Positions 25,595 through 34,790 of a stretch of 64,000 nucleotides of DNA are shown here, in pieces. Both the position numbers and the translations under genes were made by a program. Below the pieces are notes generated by a model. The model had not been told where the DNA came from, did no database searches, and saw only the letters and a program-made list of their open reading frames with translations. The DNA comes from an uncultured Oceanospirillales bacterium. GTDB lineage: Bacteria > Pseudomonadota > Gammaproteobacteria > Xanthomonadales > SZUA-36. Location of the stretch: assembly GCA_913055655.1 (NCBI GenBank), contig CAJXKA010000001.1, positions 930,842-994,841 on the forward strand, read 5' to 3'. The stretch's first letter is position 1; every line of letters begins with the position of its first letter.

Positions 25595-27241
25595 TCAGGC
25601 TCCGCTCATGAACCGGGTATCGAGCCGGGGTTGTTCAATGGAAAATCGCATCAGGTACAGCAGCGTCCGGGGGCCGACGATGCCATCGGCGTCCAGCCCG
25701 TGTCGCCGCTGGAAATCCGTCAACCAGCGCTGGAATTCGGGCCCGAAACCATCGGCGCCCTCGTAGGGCATATCGGCCGCCCGGGCCATGGCCACAACGC
25801 GATCAACCGCCGGGCCGGTGTCACCGGCACTGACCTGGCGCGGCCATCCGGCAGCCTGCGGCCAGGCGACCAGGAACTCGCCAAACCAGCCCGACTCGAT
25901 GTCTTCCCGGCTGACGCGTTCACCCCCGTGACCGCCGACCAGGAGCGTGTCACCGTCCAGCCCGGCGAGCATCACCTGGCGCCCACCACCGTTCGCCAGT
26001 TGCAGGATGACCGGCAAACCCAGTTGCCGGATTCTCGACCAGGTGCCCTGTTCTCGCACGCAGGCGTAGCCCAGGCCTTCACGCCCCTGGCAGCTCGCCT
26101 CCATCAAGGCGGCGTCTGCCGGACGGCCCCAGGCCGTGGCCAATGCCGGCCAGGCGCGCAGGCTGGCGGATTCCAGCCAGGTGTCATCAACCATGACGGT
26201 TTCTGCTACTTTGTCCGGCGATTCGACCGGGGGTGGCGAGACCGGTTCCGTGCGGATGGCGCTGGCAGGGGGACCGGCCGTTTCGATCACTGGCTTGCCG
26301 GCGGTCGCGGTCGAGGCTTCGTGTGCTGGCCGCTCACGCCCGGTCCACCAGGCAGAAGCCGCCACCAGCACAATCACCGCCGCGGCAACCGCGGCCCAGG
26401 GCCAGTACGGCCGATGCACACCGGGCTCGCCCAGTTGTACCTCGTTGGCGGCGGCGTGCACCAGCCGGGCGTCAACCCGGTCACGCTCCTTCGCGTACGC
26501 GCCTGCGAGCGCCCGGTCGGCGATGATATTGATTAACCGGGGCACACCACCGGAGCGCTGGTACAGCGCGTTCAGGCCCGAACGCGTAAACAGGTTGCGG
26601 TGCGCGCCGGCCACTTCCAGGCGGTGCGCCACGTAGCGCGACGTTTCTTCACGATCCAGCGGGGTCAGGTGATACCGTGCGGTCACCCGCTGGGCCAATT
26701 GGCGCAGGTCGCGCCGCTGCAGCAGCTCCCGCAACTCGGGCTGCCCCAGCAGGATGATCTGCAGCAGCTTGTCCTTGCGGGTCTCCAGGTTGGTGAGCAG
26801 GCGGATCTGCTCCAGCGAATCCGGGCTCAGGTTCTGCGCCTCGTCCACGACGACCACGACGCGGCCACCCTCGCCGTGGACCCGCAACAGGAACGCATTC
26901 AGCCGGTCCACCAGCGCCTTCGGGCTGCCCTCGAAGCCCGCGATGTCAATCGCCAGTTCTTCGCAGATGGCCTCGAGCATCTCTACAGGCCCCATCAGCG
27001 GGTTCAGCACCAGCGCCACGTGGGTGTCCTCGGGCACCTGCTCGAGCAGCGCGCGGCACAGCGTGGTCTTGCCGGTGCCGACCTCGCCGGTGAGCTGCAC
27101 GAAACCGCCGGCACCGCCCTGCCCCACACCGTAGAGCAGGTGCGCCAGGGCATCCCGGTGCCGGCCGCTCAGGTAGATGAACGTCGGGTCGGGGGTGATG
27201 GAGAATGGCGTTTCCGCCAGTCCGAAATAGTCGAGATACAA
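25595..27241 (-). CDS. gspA: GspA/ExeA-type AAA ATPase with periplasmic peptidoglycan-binding domain
   Basis: 548 residues. The N-terminal YFGLAETPFSITPDP opening and AAA domain follow the ExeA pattern: Walker A GEVGTGKTTLCRALLE (about residue 52), Walker B VVVVDEAQNL (about 132), and sensor region QIILLGQPEL. A transmembrane helix follows at about 278-298. The periplasmic part has a C39-like segment (SCQGREGLGYAC, about 383) and a C-terminal peptidoglycan-binding module (LTDFQRRHGLDADGIVGPRTL). In Aeromonas ExeAB remodels peptidoglycan for secretin assembly. It is 5 bases from putA and 4 from gspB. Confidence 0.94.
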   Translation of the reverse strand: MYLDYFGLAETPFSITPDPTFIYLSGRHRDALAHLLYGVGQGGAGGFVQLTGEVGTGKTTLCRALLEQVPEDTHVALVLNPLMGPVEMLEAICEELAIDIAGFEGSPKALVDRLNAFLLRVHGEGGRVVVVVDEAQNLSPDSLEQIRLLTNLETRKDKLLQIILLGQPELRELLQRRDLRQLAQRVTARYHLTPLDREETSRYVAHRLEVAGAHRNLFTRSGLNALYQRSGGVPRLINIIADRALAGAYAKERDRVDARLVHAAANEVQLGEPGVHRPYWPWAAVAAAVIVLVAASAWWTGRERPAHEASTATAGKPVIETAGPPASAIRTEPVSPPPVESPDKVAETVMVDDTWLESASLRAWPALATAWGRPADAALMEASCQGREGLGYACVREQGTWSRIRQLGLPVILQLANGGGRQVMLAGLDGDTLLVGGHGGERVSREDIESGWFGEFLVAWPQAAGWPRQVSAGDTGPAVDRVVAMARAADMPYEGADGFGPEFQRWLTDFQRRHGLDADGIVGPRTLLYLMRFSIEQPRLDTRFMSGA

Positions 27242-27246
27242 AACGC

Positions 27247-30200
27247 TCAGTCTTCCATGGCCAGCAGGCTGGCGTTGCCGCCGACCGCCGCCGTATTGTT
27301 CGTGAGGGTCCGCTCGGTCGCGAACCGCGCCAGGTAATGTGGACCGCCCGCTTTCGGGCCGGTTCCGGACAGGCCTTCGCCACCGAAGGGCTGCACCCCG
27401 ACCACGGCGCCGGTCATCGTCCGGTTAATATAGCAATTCCCGACCCGTACCCGCCCGGCAATATATCGCTGGGTGTCCTCGTTGCGGCTGTGAATCCCCA
27501 GCGTCAGCCCGTAGCCGGTGCCGTTCACGGCGTCGATCACCTGGTCCAGGTCGCGGGCGCGGTAGCGCACGATGTGCAGAACGGGGCCGAACACCTCCCG
27601 CTCGAGGGTATCGATGGATTCAATTTCGTAGGCGCACGGCGCGAAGAAATGCCCTTCCAGCTCCGGGTCGAGCGGCGCCGTCGCAATCCTGCGCCCGACC
27701 GTTTCCATGCGTTCGACATGGGCGTTGAGCATGGCCAGCGCATCGGGATCGATGACCGGGCCGATATCGGTGGACAGCAGTGCGGGGTCGCCCAGTTTCA
27801 GCTCGGCCATGGCCCCGGCCAGCATGGCCATCACGTGGTCGGCAATGTCGCGCTGCAGGAACAGTACCCGCAGCGCGGAACAGCGCTGCCCCGCGCTCAG
27901 GAATGCACTGCCGATGACATCCTTGACCACCTGTTCGGGGAGTGCGGTGGAATCCACCAGCATGGCGTTCTGTCCGCCGGTTTCCGCCACCAGCGCCGCC
28001 AGCGGCGCGTCGCGGCCGGCCAGGGTGCGATTGATCAGCCGGGCGGTGTCCGTGGAGCCGGTGAAGGCGACGCCGTCGACCCGCGGGTCCGCGGTCAAAC
28101 GCGCGCCCACGGTGGCGCCGTCACCCGGCAGGAACTGCAGGGCGCGGGCCGGGATACCAGCCTCGTGCAGAAGTTCGACGGCGCGCGCCGCGATCAGCGG
28201 CGTCTGCTCGGCCGGTTTCGCCAGCACCGCGTTGCCGGCGGCCAAGGCCGCGGCCACCTGGCCGGTGAAAATGGCCAGCGGGAAGTTCCACGGGCTGATG
28301 CAGGCGAAAACGCCGCGGCCGTGCAGCGAAAGCTGGTTCATCTCGCCGGTCGGGCCCGGCAATGTCACCGGCGCCGCGAACTGCTCGCGCGCACCGGCAG
28401 CGTAATAGCGCAGGAAATCGACCGCCTCGCGAACTTCCGCAATGGCGTCATTGACGGTCTTGCCGGCCTCGCGCGCGCACAGCGCCATGAACTCCGCCAG
28501 GTGGGTCTCGAACAGGTCAGCGGCGCGATCCAGGCAGTCAGCGCGATCCTCGGCCGGCGTCGCGTCCCAGCGCGGCGCATACGCCACGGCGGTCTCCAGC
28601 GCGCGGTCAACATCATCGGTGGTCGCCGCCGCCACCCAGCCGACGACGCGGCCCGGAAATGCCGGGTCACGGCACTCCCGCCAGTTGGGTTCGTCCGCCT
28701 GGCCGCCGTCACCGGTCACCGGCCGCGCTCGCCATTCGCGTTCCGCGGCCTCGGCCACGGCCCGTGACAGTCGTCCGAGTTCCCGCCGGTCGGCCAGGTT
28801 CACGCCCATGGCGTTGCGCCGCCGTTCGCCATACAGGTCGCGGGGCAGCACGATGCCGGGGTGGGCCACGGCCTCGTTTGCAGCAGCCTTCTCCACCGGG
28901 TTTTCGGCCACTTTCGCCACCGGCAGGCGCTCGTCGATGATGCGGTTGACGAAAGAGGTGTTGGCGCCGTTCTCGAGCAGGCGACGCACCAGGTACGGCA
29001 GCAGGTCCTGGTGACTGCCCACCGGCGCGTAGACGCGGCAGGCGTGGTTGTAGCCCGTGGTGCCCAGCACCTCGCCATACAGGTCTTCGCCCATGCCGTG
29101 CAGCCGCTGGAATTCGTAGTCCAGGCGGTCGCCGGCCAGTTCGGTGATGACGGCGATGGTCTGGGCGTTGTGGGTGGCGAACTGCGGGTAAAACGACTGG
29201 CGGTCGGCCAGCACCCTGCGCGCGCAGGCAATGTACGACACATCGGTATTGGCCTTGCGGGTGAACACCGGGTAACCCGGGTGACCCTCGACCTGGGCGT
29301 GCTTGATCTCGGTATCCCAGTAGGCGCCTTTCACAAGTCGCACGGGAATGCGGTGCCCGGTGCGCCGCGCCAGGTCGGCCAGGAAATCGAACACGGCCCA
29401 ACTCATCTTCTGGTAGCACTGCACCGCCAGCCCGAAGCCATTCCAGCCGGCCATGCTGTCATCTTCGAGAACACTCGCCACCAGGTCCAGCGCCAGCGCC
29501 AGGCGGTTGGCCTCCTCGGCGTCCACCGTCAGGGCCACGTCACGCTCGCGGGCCAGCAGCGCCAGCGACAACAGCCGCGGCGCCAGTTCCGTCATGACAC
29601 GTTCGCGCTGCGCGAATTCGTACCGGGGATGCAGCGCCGACAGTTTCACCGACACGCTTGGGGCCGCGAAGATGTCCTCTTCGCCGCGTGCAGCGCCCAC
29701 GGCGCGAATGGCGTCGCGGTACGCTTCGAGATAGCGTTCTGCGTCAGCCGCTGTCAGGGCCGCCTCGCCCAGCATGTCGAAAGAATAGCGGTACAGCCGG
29801 TTGCGCTTTTTCCGCGACCGTTCCAGTGCCGCCTTAATGTCCCGACCCATCACGTACTGGTGGCCCATGATGCGCATGGCCTGGCGAATGGCATTGCGCA
29901 CCACCGGTTCGCCGCTGCGATTGACCAGCCGGCCCAGCGCGCCGCGGATACTGCGTCTTGTATCACGACCCAGGCGAACCAGGCGCCCTGTCAGCATCAG
30001 GCCGAAAGTCGATGCGTTGACCAGCACGGAAGAACTGCGGCCCAGGTGGGATTCCCAGTCCGCCGAGGACAGCTTGCTGGCGATCAGCGCCTCGGCACTG
30101 TCGTCGTCGGGCACCCGCAGCAGCGCCTCGGCCAGGCACATCAGCACCACGCCTTCCTCGGTGGACAGGTCGTATTCGGCCATGAAGGCCTCGAGCGCGT

Positions 30201-30414
30201 TCTGGTCCTGCTTGCGTGCGCGCACCGCCGCGACCAGGGTTTCCGCACGATCGCGCACCCGCTCCCGGGCGCGTGCGTCCAGCCGCGCGTGCTCCAGCAG
30301 GTCCGGAAGTACCGCGTCCTCGTCGGCCAGGTAACGGGCGTCGATGGCGACGCGCAGCGCATCGGGTTCGGAATGCGCGCTGACCAGGTAGTGATCACAG
30401 GTTTCGCGGGTCAT
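27247..30414 (-). CDS. putA: Bifunctional proline dehydrogenase / L-glutamate-gamma-semialdehyde dehydrogenase
   Basis: Oxidises proline to glutamate, passing electrons to ubiquinone and NAD+. 1055 residues, clearly shorter than E. coli PutA (1320). It starts directly with the helical arm, so the N-terminal ribbon-helix-helix DNA-binding domain is absent. The proline dehydrogenase barrel runs to about residue 500 and includes YNHACRVYAPVGSH and RRLLENGANTSFVNRI. The aldehyde dehydrogenase half has ISPWNFPLAIFTGQV, FTGSTDTARLINRTL, AETGGQNAMLVDST (catalytic Glu, about 808) and GQRCSALRVLFLQ (nucleophilic Cys, about 846). As a short type it is unlikely to repress its own gene. Confidence 0.97.
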   Translation of the reverse strand: MTRETCDHYLVSAHSEPDALRVAIDARYLADEDAVLPDLLEHARLDARARERVRDRAETLVAAVRARKQDQNALEAFMAEYDLSTEEGVVLMCLAEALLRVPDDDSAEALIASKLSSADWESHLGRSSSVLVNASTFGLMLTGRLVRLGRDTRRSIRGALGRLVNRSGEPVVRNAIRQAMRIMGHQYVMGRDIKAALERSRKKRNRLYRYSFDMLGEAALTAADAERYLEAYRDAIRAVGAARGEEDIFAAPSVSVKLSALHPRYEFAQRERVMTELAPRLLSLALLARERDVALTVDAEEANRLALALDLVASVLEDDSMAGWNGFGLAVQCYQKMSWAVFDFLADLARRTGHRIPVRLVKGAYWDTEIKHAQVEGHPGYPVFTRKANTDVSYIACARRVLADRQSFYPQFATHNAQTIAVITELAGDRLDYEFQRLHGMGEDLYGEVLGTTGYNHACRVYAPVGSHQDLLPYLVRRLLENGANTSFVNRIIDERLPVAKVAENPVEKAAANEAVAHPGIVLPRDLYGERRRNAMGVNLADRRELGRLSRAVAEAAEREWRARPVTGDGGQADEPNWRECRDPAFPGRVVGWVAAATTDDVDRALETAVAYAPRWDATPAEDRADCLDRAADLFETHLAEFMALCAREAGKTVNDAIAEVREAVDFLRYYAAGAREQFAAPVTLPGPTGEMNQLSLHGRGVFACISPWNFPLAIFTGQVAAALAAGNAVLAKPAEQTPLIAARAVELLHEAGIPARALQFLPGDGATVGARLTADPRVDGVAFTGSTDTARLINRTLAGRDAPLAALVAETGGQNAMLVDSTALPEQVVKDVIGSAFLSAGQRCSALRVLFLQRDIADHVMAMLAGAMAELKLGDPALLSTDIGPVIDPDALAMLNAHVERMETVGRRIATAPLDPELEGHFFAPCAYEIESIDTLEREVFGPVLHIVRYRARDLDQVIDAVNGTGYGLTLGIHSRNEDTQRYIAGRVRVGNCYINRTMTGAVVGVQPFGGEGLSGTGPKAGGPHYLARFATERTLTNNTAAVGGNASLLAMED

Positions 30415-30653
30415 GTCACGTCAACCATCGGGCAATCGGCGGCGGCCGGGGGGCACAGTGTAAGCAGGCGACCCGTCGCAGCCAAGCCTGGAGGCGCATT
30501 CGTTCTTGCCCGGTGAAGGTGACGAAAGTTACAATGTTGCGCTGGCATTACCCAGTCGTTTTACGACTCCCAAAGGTCCAAATCTCCCGGGCATTACGTG
30601 GTCTGCAAGCGGCCCCGTCCGGCGTTCGACCGCTCGAGGATCAGGTCGTTTTC

Positions 30654-31496
30654 ATGAAAAAACAGAATACATTCATCGTCAGCCTGGCTGTACTGGTCGC
30701 CGTCATCGCCGCCTTCTGGCTGCTGTTGGCCGCGCCGGCGCACACCGGCAACCAGATCAACATGACGCGGGGCGTGTCCTCGCTGGCGGAAACGCATTAC
30801 GAGCTCCACATGATCATCCTCTGGGTGTGCGTGGTGATCGGCATACTCGTGTTCACCGCCATGTTCACGTCCATCGTGCTGCACCGCAAATCGCGGGGCC
30901 ACGAAGCCGCGCAGTTCAGTCATTCCACCAAGGCCGAGATCGCCTGGACGGTCATCCCGGTGCTCATCCTGGTCGGCATGGCCATCCCCGGCACGTCCGC
31001 GCTGGTGCAGATGGAATCCCCGGGCGGCGCCGAGATGACGGTGAAGATCACCGGTTACCAGTGGAAATGGCGTTACGAGTACGTGGACGACGACATCGCG
31101 TTCATGAGTTCACTGGCGCCGGAATCCAACGCCGCCCGCCAGCTGGGCTCCGGCGTCGACCCGCGTGCCGTCGAGAATTACCTGCTCGACGTCGACAACC
31201 CGCTGGTCCTGCCGGTGGGCCGCAAGATCAAGTTCCTGATCACCGCCGACGACGTGATCCACGCCTGGTGGGTCCCGGCCTTCGGCTGGAAGCGGGACGC
31301 CGTGCCCGGTTACATCAACGAGGGCTGGGTGGAAATCAATGAGCCGGGCACCTACCGCGGCCAGTGCGCGGAACTGTGCGGCATGGACCACGGCTTCATG
31401 CCGATCGTGGTCGAGGCCCTGCCCGAAGATGAATATGACGCCTGGGTGAGCCGCCAGCAGTCCGGCAGCAACACCGGCGCGGGCGCCGGCAACTAA
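30654..31496 (+). CDS. coxB: Cytochrome c oxidase subunit II
   Basis: Carries the binuclear CuA centre that receives electrons from cytochrome c. 280 residues from the ATG at 30654; the frame is open upstream, but those 47 codons have no family similarity. Two hydrophobic N-terminal helices (about 8-28 and 50-80) precede the periplasmic cupredoxin domain. ITGYQWKWRYEY is the aromatic electron-entry region, IHAWWVPAFGWKRDAVPG supplies a CuA His, and GQCAELCGMDHGFMP holds the two Cys, His and Met ligands (about 238-249). There is no fused cytochrome c domain. It is the first gene of the cox cluster. Confidence 0.97.
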   Translation: MKKQNTFIVSLAVLVAVIAAFWLLLAAPAHTGNQINMTRGVSSLAETHYELHMIILWVCVVIGILVFTAMFTSIVLHRKSRGHEAAQFSHSTKAEIAWTVIPVLILVGMAIPGTSALVQMESPGGAEMTVKITGYQWKWRYEYVDDDIAFMSSLAPESNAARQLGSGVDPRAVENYLLDVDNPLVLPVGRKIKFLITADDVIHAWWVPAFGWKRDAVPGYINEGWVEINEPGTYRGQCAELCGMDHGFMPIVVEALPEDEYDAWVSRQQSGSNTGAGAGN

Positions 31497-31511
31497 CGAG
31501 GGACAAGAACG

Positions 31512-33158
31512 ATGAGCACGATTGCCAGCGACGGCACGGATCTGGGTCACGACACCCACGATGCACACGACGACCACGACCACAAGCCGGAGGGCTTCCT
31601 GGATCGCTGGGTCTTCACCACCAACCACAAGGACATCGGAACGCTGTACCTGGTCTTCGCCCTGCTGATGTTCTTCATCGGCGGCGCCATGGCGATGGTC
31701 ATCCGTGCGGAACTGTTCATGCCCGGCATGCAGCTGGTGCGGCCGGACTTCTTCAACCAGATGACCACCATGCACGCGCTGATCATGGTCTTTGGCGCGG
31801 TGATGCCGGCCTGGGTCGGTTTCGCCAACTGGATGATTCCGCTGCAGGTGGGCGCGCCGGACATGGCCCTGCCGCGCATGAACAACTTCAGCTTCTGGAT
31901 CCTGCCGTTCGCATTCACGATGCTGCTGTCGACGCTGTTCATGGATTCCGGCGGCCCGGCCGCGGGCTGGACGCTGTACCCGCCGCTGAGCCTGCAGACC
32001 GGCTCCAGCTTTGCCTTCGTGGTGTTCGCGGTGCACATGATGGGCATCAGCTCGATCATGGGTGCGATCAATATCATCGCCACCATCTTCAACATGCGCG
32101 CGCCGGGCATGACCCTGCTGCGCATGCCATTGTTCGTGTGGACCTGGCTGATTACCGCTTTCCTGCTGATCGCGGCCATGCCGGTGCTGGCGGGCGCGGT
32201 GACCATGCTGCTGACGGACCACTTCTTCGGCACCAGCTTCTTCAACGCCGCCGGCGGTGGTGACCCGGTGATGTTCCAGCATATCTTCTGGTTCTTCGGT
32301 CATCCCGAGGTCTACATCATGATCCTGCCGGCCTTCGGCGTGGTCTCGGAGATCCTGCCGACCTTCAGCCGCAAGCCACTGTTCGGTTACGCGGCGATGG
32401 TCTACGCCACGGCGTCGATCGCGTTCCTGTCGTTTATCGTCTGGGCGCACCACATGTTCACCGTGGGCATGCCGCTGGAAGGCGAACTGTTCTTCATGTA
32501 CGCGACCATGCTGATCGCGGTGCCGACCGGCGTGAAGGTGTTCAACTGGGTCTCCACCATGTGGAAGGGCTCGATGACCTTCGAGACGCCGATGCTGTTC
32601 GCGATCGGCTTCGTCGTGCTGTTCACCATCGGCGGCCTGTCCGGCCTGATGCTGGCCATCACCGCGGCCGACCTGCAGTATCACGACACCTATTTCGTGG
32701 TGGCGCATTTCCACTACGTGCTGGTGCCGGGCGCCGTGTTCACGCTGATGGCGGGCGCCTATTACTGGCTGCCCAAGTGGACCGGCAACATGTACTCGGA
32801 GCGCTGGGGCAAGATCCATTTCTGGTGCTCGGCGATTTTCGTCAACGTGTTGTTCTTCCCGCAGCACTACCTGGGCCTGGCCGGCATGCCGCGACGCATC
32901 CCGGACTACTCGCCGCAGTTCGCCGACTTCAACATGTGGTCGTCCATCGGCGGCTTCGCGTTCGGCGCCAGCCAGCTGATCTTTGTGGGTGTCATCATCC
33001 ACTGCGTGTGGTTCAGCAAGAAGAAGGCGACGGCACAGGTCTGGGAAGGCGCGAAAGGCCTGGAGTGGACGGTCCCCTCCCCGGCCCCGCACCACACCTT
33101 CACCAAGCCGCCGGTGGTGGATGACACCATGGTCGCCCACGCCGACGAGGCGCACTGA
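31512..33158 (+). CDS. coxA: Cytochrome c oxidase subunit I (aa3 type)
   Basis: Catalytic subunit with haem a and the haem a3-CuB oxygen-reducing centre. 548 residues and about twelve helices. The low-spin haem ligand is in TTMHALIMVFGAVMP. CuB and the cross-linked Tyr are in WFFGHPEVYIMILPAFG (about residue 263), followed by WAHHMFTVGM and the haem ligands in VAHFHYVLVPGAVF. The N-terminus is unusually His/Asp-rich (HDTHDAHDDHDH) before FLDRWVFTTNHKDIGTLYL. It starts 15 bases after coxB. Confidence 0.98.
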   Translation: MSTIASDGTDLGHDTHDAHDDHDHKPEGFLDRWVFTTNHKDIGTLYLVFALLMFFIGGAMAMVIRAELFMPGMQLVRPDFFNQMTTMHALIMVFGAVMPAWVGFANWMIPLQVGAPDMALPRMNNFSFWILPFAFTMLLSTLFMDSGGPAAGWTLYPPLSLQTGSSFAFVVFAVHMMGISSIMGAINIIATIFNMRAPGMTLLRMPLFVWTWLITAFLLIAAMPVLAGAVTMLLTDHFFGTSFFNAAGGGDPVMFQHIFWFFGHPEVYIMILPAFGVVSEILPTFSRKPLFGYAAMVYATASIAFLSFIVWAHHMFTVGMPLEGELFFMYATMLIAVPTGVKVFNWVSTMWKGSMTFETPMLFAIGFVVLFTIGGLSGLMLAITAADLQYHDTYFVVAHFHYVLVPGAVFTLMAGAYYWLPKWTGNMYSERWGKIHFWCSAIFVNVLFFPQHYLGLAGMPRRIPDYSPQFADFNMWSSIGGFAFGASQLIFVGVIIHCVWFSKKKATAQVWEGAKGLEWTVPSPAPHHTFTKPPVVDDTMVAHADEAH

Positions 33159-33166
33159 GCGGAACG

Positions 33167-33301
33167 ATGAGCGGTCGAGCGCCTGACACCCCGGAAGTGG
33201 CCAAACGCCGTGCCGCCGCGCGCCGCACGGCGCTGATCCTGGCCGTCGTGGTGCTGGGCGTGTTCGCCGCATTTATCTGGAAAGGCGTGTCCGGCGCATG
33301 A
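33167..33301 (+). CDS. Small cytochrome oxidase assembly-type membrane protein (44 residues)
   Basis: An ATG at 33167, 8 bases after coxA and preceded by GGAACG, opens a 44-codon frame. It has a basic cytoplasmic start (KRRAAARRTA) and a single transmembrane helix (LILAVVVLGVFAAFIW), ending KGVSGA. Its stop overlaps the ctaG start (ATGA). Short single-helix proteins at this place between coxA and ctaG are annotated in other proteobacteria as small cytochrome oxidase assembly proteins. The position, coupling and architecture support a real gene; the function is inferred from context. Confidence 0.8.
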   Translation: MSGRAPDTPEVAKRRAAARRTALILAVVVLGVFAAFIWKGVSGA

Positions 33302-33861
33302 GCGAACAGAACCCAACAGCACCGAAACGCGGTCATGGCCGCCTGGTCGGCAAATTGCTGGTCGTTGCCGTGGCGATGTTCGGCTTCGGCGTGTTCGCCA
33401 TGCCACCGCTGTACGACACCTTCTGCGAAATCACCGGCCTGGGCCAGGCGGGTATCAAGACCGCCGGAGAGGTCGAAGAAAGCGCCGCGCCGCGCCAGGT
33501 GAAAGTCCGTTTCGACGCCAACACCAACTCGAAGCTGGACTGGGAGTTTCGCCCGGTACAGTCAAGCATGATGGTGACCACCGGCGAAGCGACAACGGCG
33601 CTGTACTTTGCCGGCAACCCGTCGGAACGTGACAGCGCCGGCATGGCCACATTCAACGTGTCGCCGCCGAAGGCGGCACGGTATTTCGTCAAGACCGAGT
33701 GCTTCTGCTTCACGCGCCAGGAACTGGCGGCGGGCGAGGAGCGCGAAATGCCGGTGTACTTCTTCCTGCAGCCCGACCTGCCGGAAGACATCGAGGAACT
33801 GACCCTGTCGTACACGTTCTTCCGGAACGAGGACGACGACGTGGCGCAGAATGCGCCCTGA
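33298..33861 (+). CDS. ctaG: Cytochrome c oxidase copper chaperone CtaG (Cox11)
   Basis: Membrane-anchored copper chaperone that delivers copper to CuB in subunit I. 187 residues with one N-terminal transmembrane helix (about 18-38) followed by LYDTFCEITGLGQ. The immunoglobulin-like domain shows VRFDANTNSKLDWEFRPVQ and the copper-binding KTECFCFTRQELAAGEEREMPVYFF motif, in which the CFCF cysteines coordinate Cu(I). Start and stop are tightly coupled with its small upstream neighbour; coxC begins 32 bases downstream. Confidence 0.97.
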   Translation: MSEQNPTAPKRGHGRLVGKLLVVAVAMFGFGVFAMPPLYDTFCEITGLGQAGIKTAGEVEESAAPRQVKVRFDANTNSKLDWEFRPVQSSMMVTTGEATTALYFAGNPSERDSAGMATFNVSPPKAARYFVKTECFCFTRQELAAGEEREMPVYFFLQPDLPEDIEELTLSYTFFRNEDDDVAQNAP

Positions 33862-33893
33862 ACAATGCCCCGGAATAAGATAAAGGCCTGAAA

Positions 33894-34766
33894 ATGGGAA
33901 CACACGCGGACAAGAGCATTTATTACGTACCTCACGGCACCAAGTGGCCGATGGTCGGTTCACTGGGTATCACGACGATGCTGGTGAGCACAGCGGTATG
34001 GTTGAACGGCGCCACGGCCGCACAGTGGGGCCTGTACCTGGGCCTGGCCATTATCATCTTCATGTTCTTCGGCTGGTTCGCCGAGGTCATTCGTGAAAGC
34101 GAAGGTGGCTACTACAACACCCAGGTCGACGCGTCCTTCCGCATCGGCATGGTGTGGTTCATCTTCTCCGAGGTAATGTTCTTCGCCTGTTTCTTCGGTG
34201 CCCTGTTCTATGCACGCACGCTGGCGGTGCCGTGGCTGGGCGGTGAAGGCAACAATGCCGCGACCAACGAGTTTCTCTGGCAGGGCTTCGTACCGACCTG
34301 GCCCACCAACGGCCCGGGCGAGATCGGTGGTGACTTCCAGACCATTCCGGCCTTCGGCGTGCCGTTCCTGAACACGCTGATCCTGCTGACCTCCGGCGTC
34401 ACACTGACGCTGGCGCACCATGCCCTGCGCGCCAACCAGCGCAAGCCCCTGGTGATCTGGCTGGCGCTGACGGTCGCGCTGGGCGCGCTGTTCATGTTCT
34501 ACCAGGTCGAGGAATATGGCGAAGCGTACAACCACCTGGGCCTGACGCTGGGTTCCGGCATTTACGGCTCGACATTCTTCATGCTGACGGGCTTCCACGG
34601 CCTGCACGTGACCCTGGGCGCCATCATGCTGTTCGTCATCATGATCCGCTGCGCACGCGGCCACTTCAAACCGGACTATCACTTCGGTTTCGAGGCCGTG
34701 GCCTGGTACTGGCACTTCGTGGACGTGGTCTGGCTGGGCCTGTTTATTTTCGTCTACGTGCTCTGA
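33894..34766 (+). CDS. coxC: Cytochrome c oxidase subunit III
   Basis: Seven-helix core subunit that stabilises turnover and proton uptake in the aa3 oxidase. 290 residues. Family blocks include YYVPHGTKWPMVGSLG at the N-terminus, FRIGMVWFIFSEVMFFACFFGALFYAR, LTSGVTLTLAHHAL, GFHGLHVTLGAIML, and the closing FEAVAWYWHFVDVVWLGLFIFVYV. The gene order coxB-coxA-small-ctaG-coxC is the same as in Pseudomonas. Confidence 0.97.
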   Translation: MGTHADKSIYYVPHGTKWPMVGSLGITTMLVSTAVWLNGATAAQWGLYLGLAIIIFMFFGWFAEVIRESEGGYYNTQVDASFRIGMVWFIFSEVMFFACFFGALFYARTLAVPWLGGEGNNAATNEFLWQGFVPTWPTNGPGEIGGDFQTIPAFGVPFLNTLILLTSGVTLTLAHHALRANQRKPLVIWLALTVALGALFMFYQVEEYGEAYNHLGLTLGSGIYGSTFFMLTGFHGLHVTLGAIMLFVIMIRCARGHFKPDYHFGFEAVAWYWHFVDVVWLGLFIFVYVL

Positions 34767-34790
34767 CCCGGTGAATCCGGCGGGGGCGGT

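Noticed and set aside
28861..30516. A 551-codon open frame on the plus strand opposite putA
   Set aside because: Antisense shadow of putA with no recognisable motif or ribosome-binding site.
31110..33272. A 720-codon open frame on the minus strand across coxB and coxA
   Set aside because: It is antisense to two certain oxidase genes, is a low-complexity His/Arg/Gln-rich translation, and results from the absence of antisense stops in GC-rich coding DNA.
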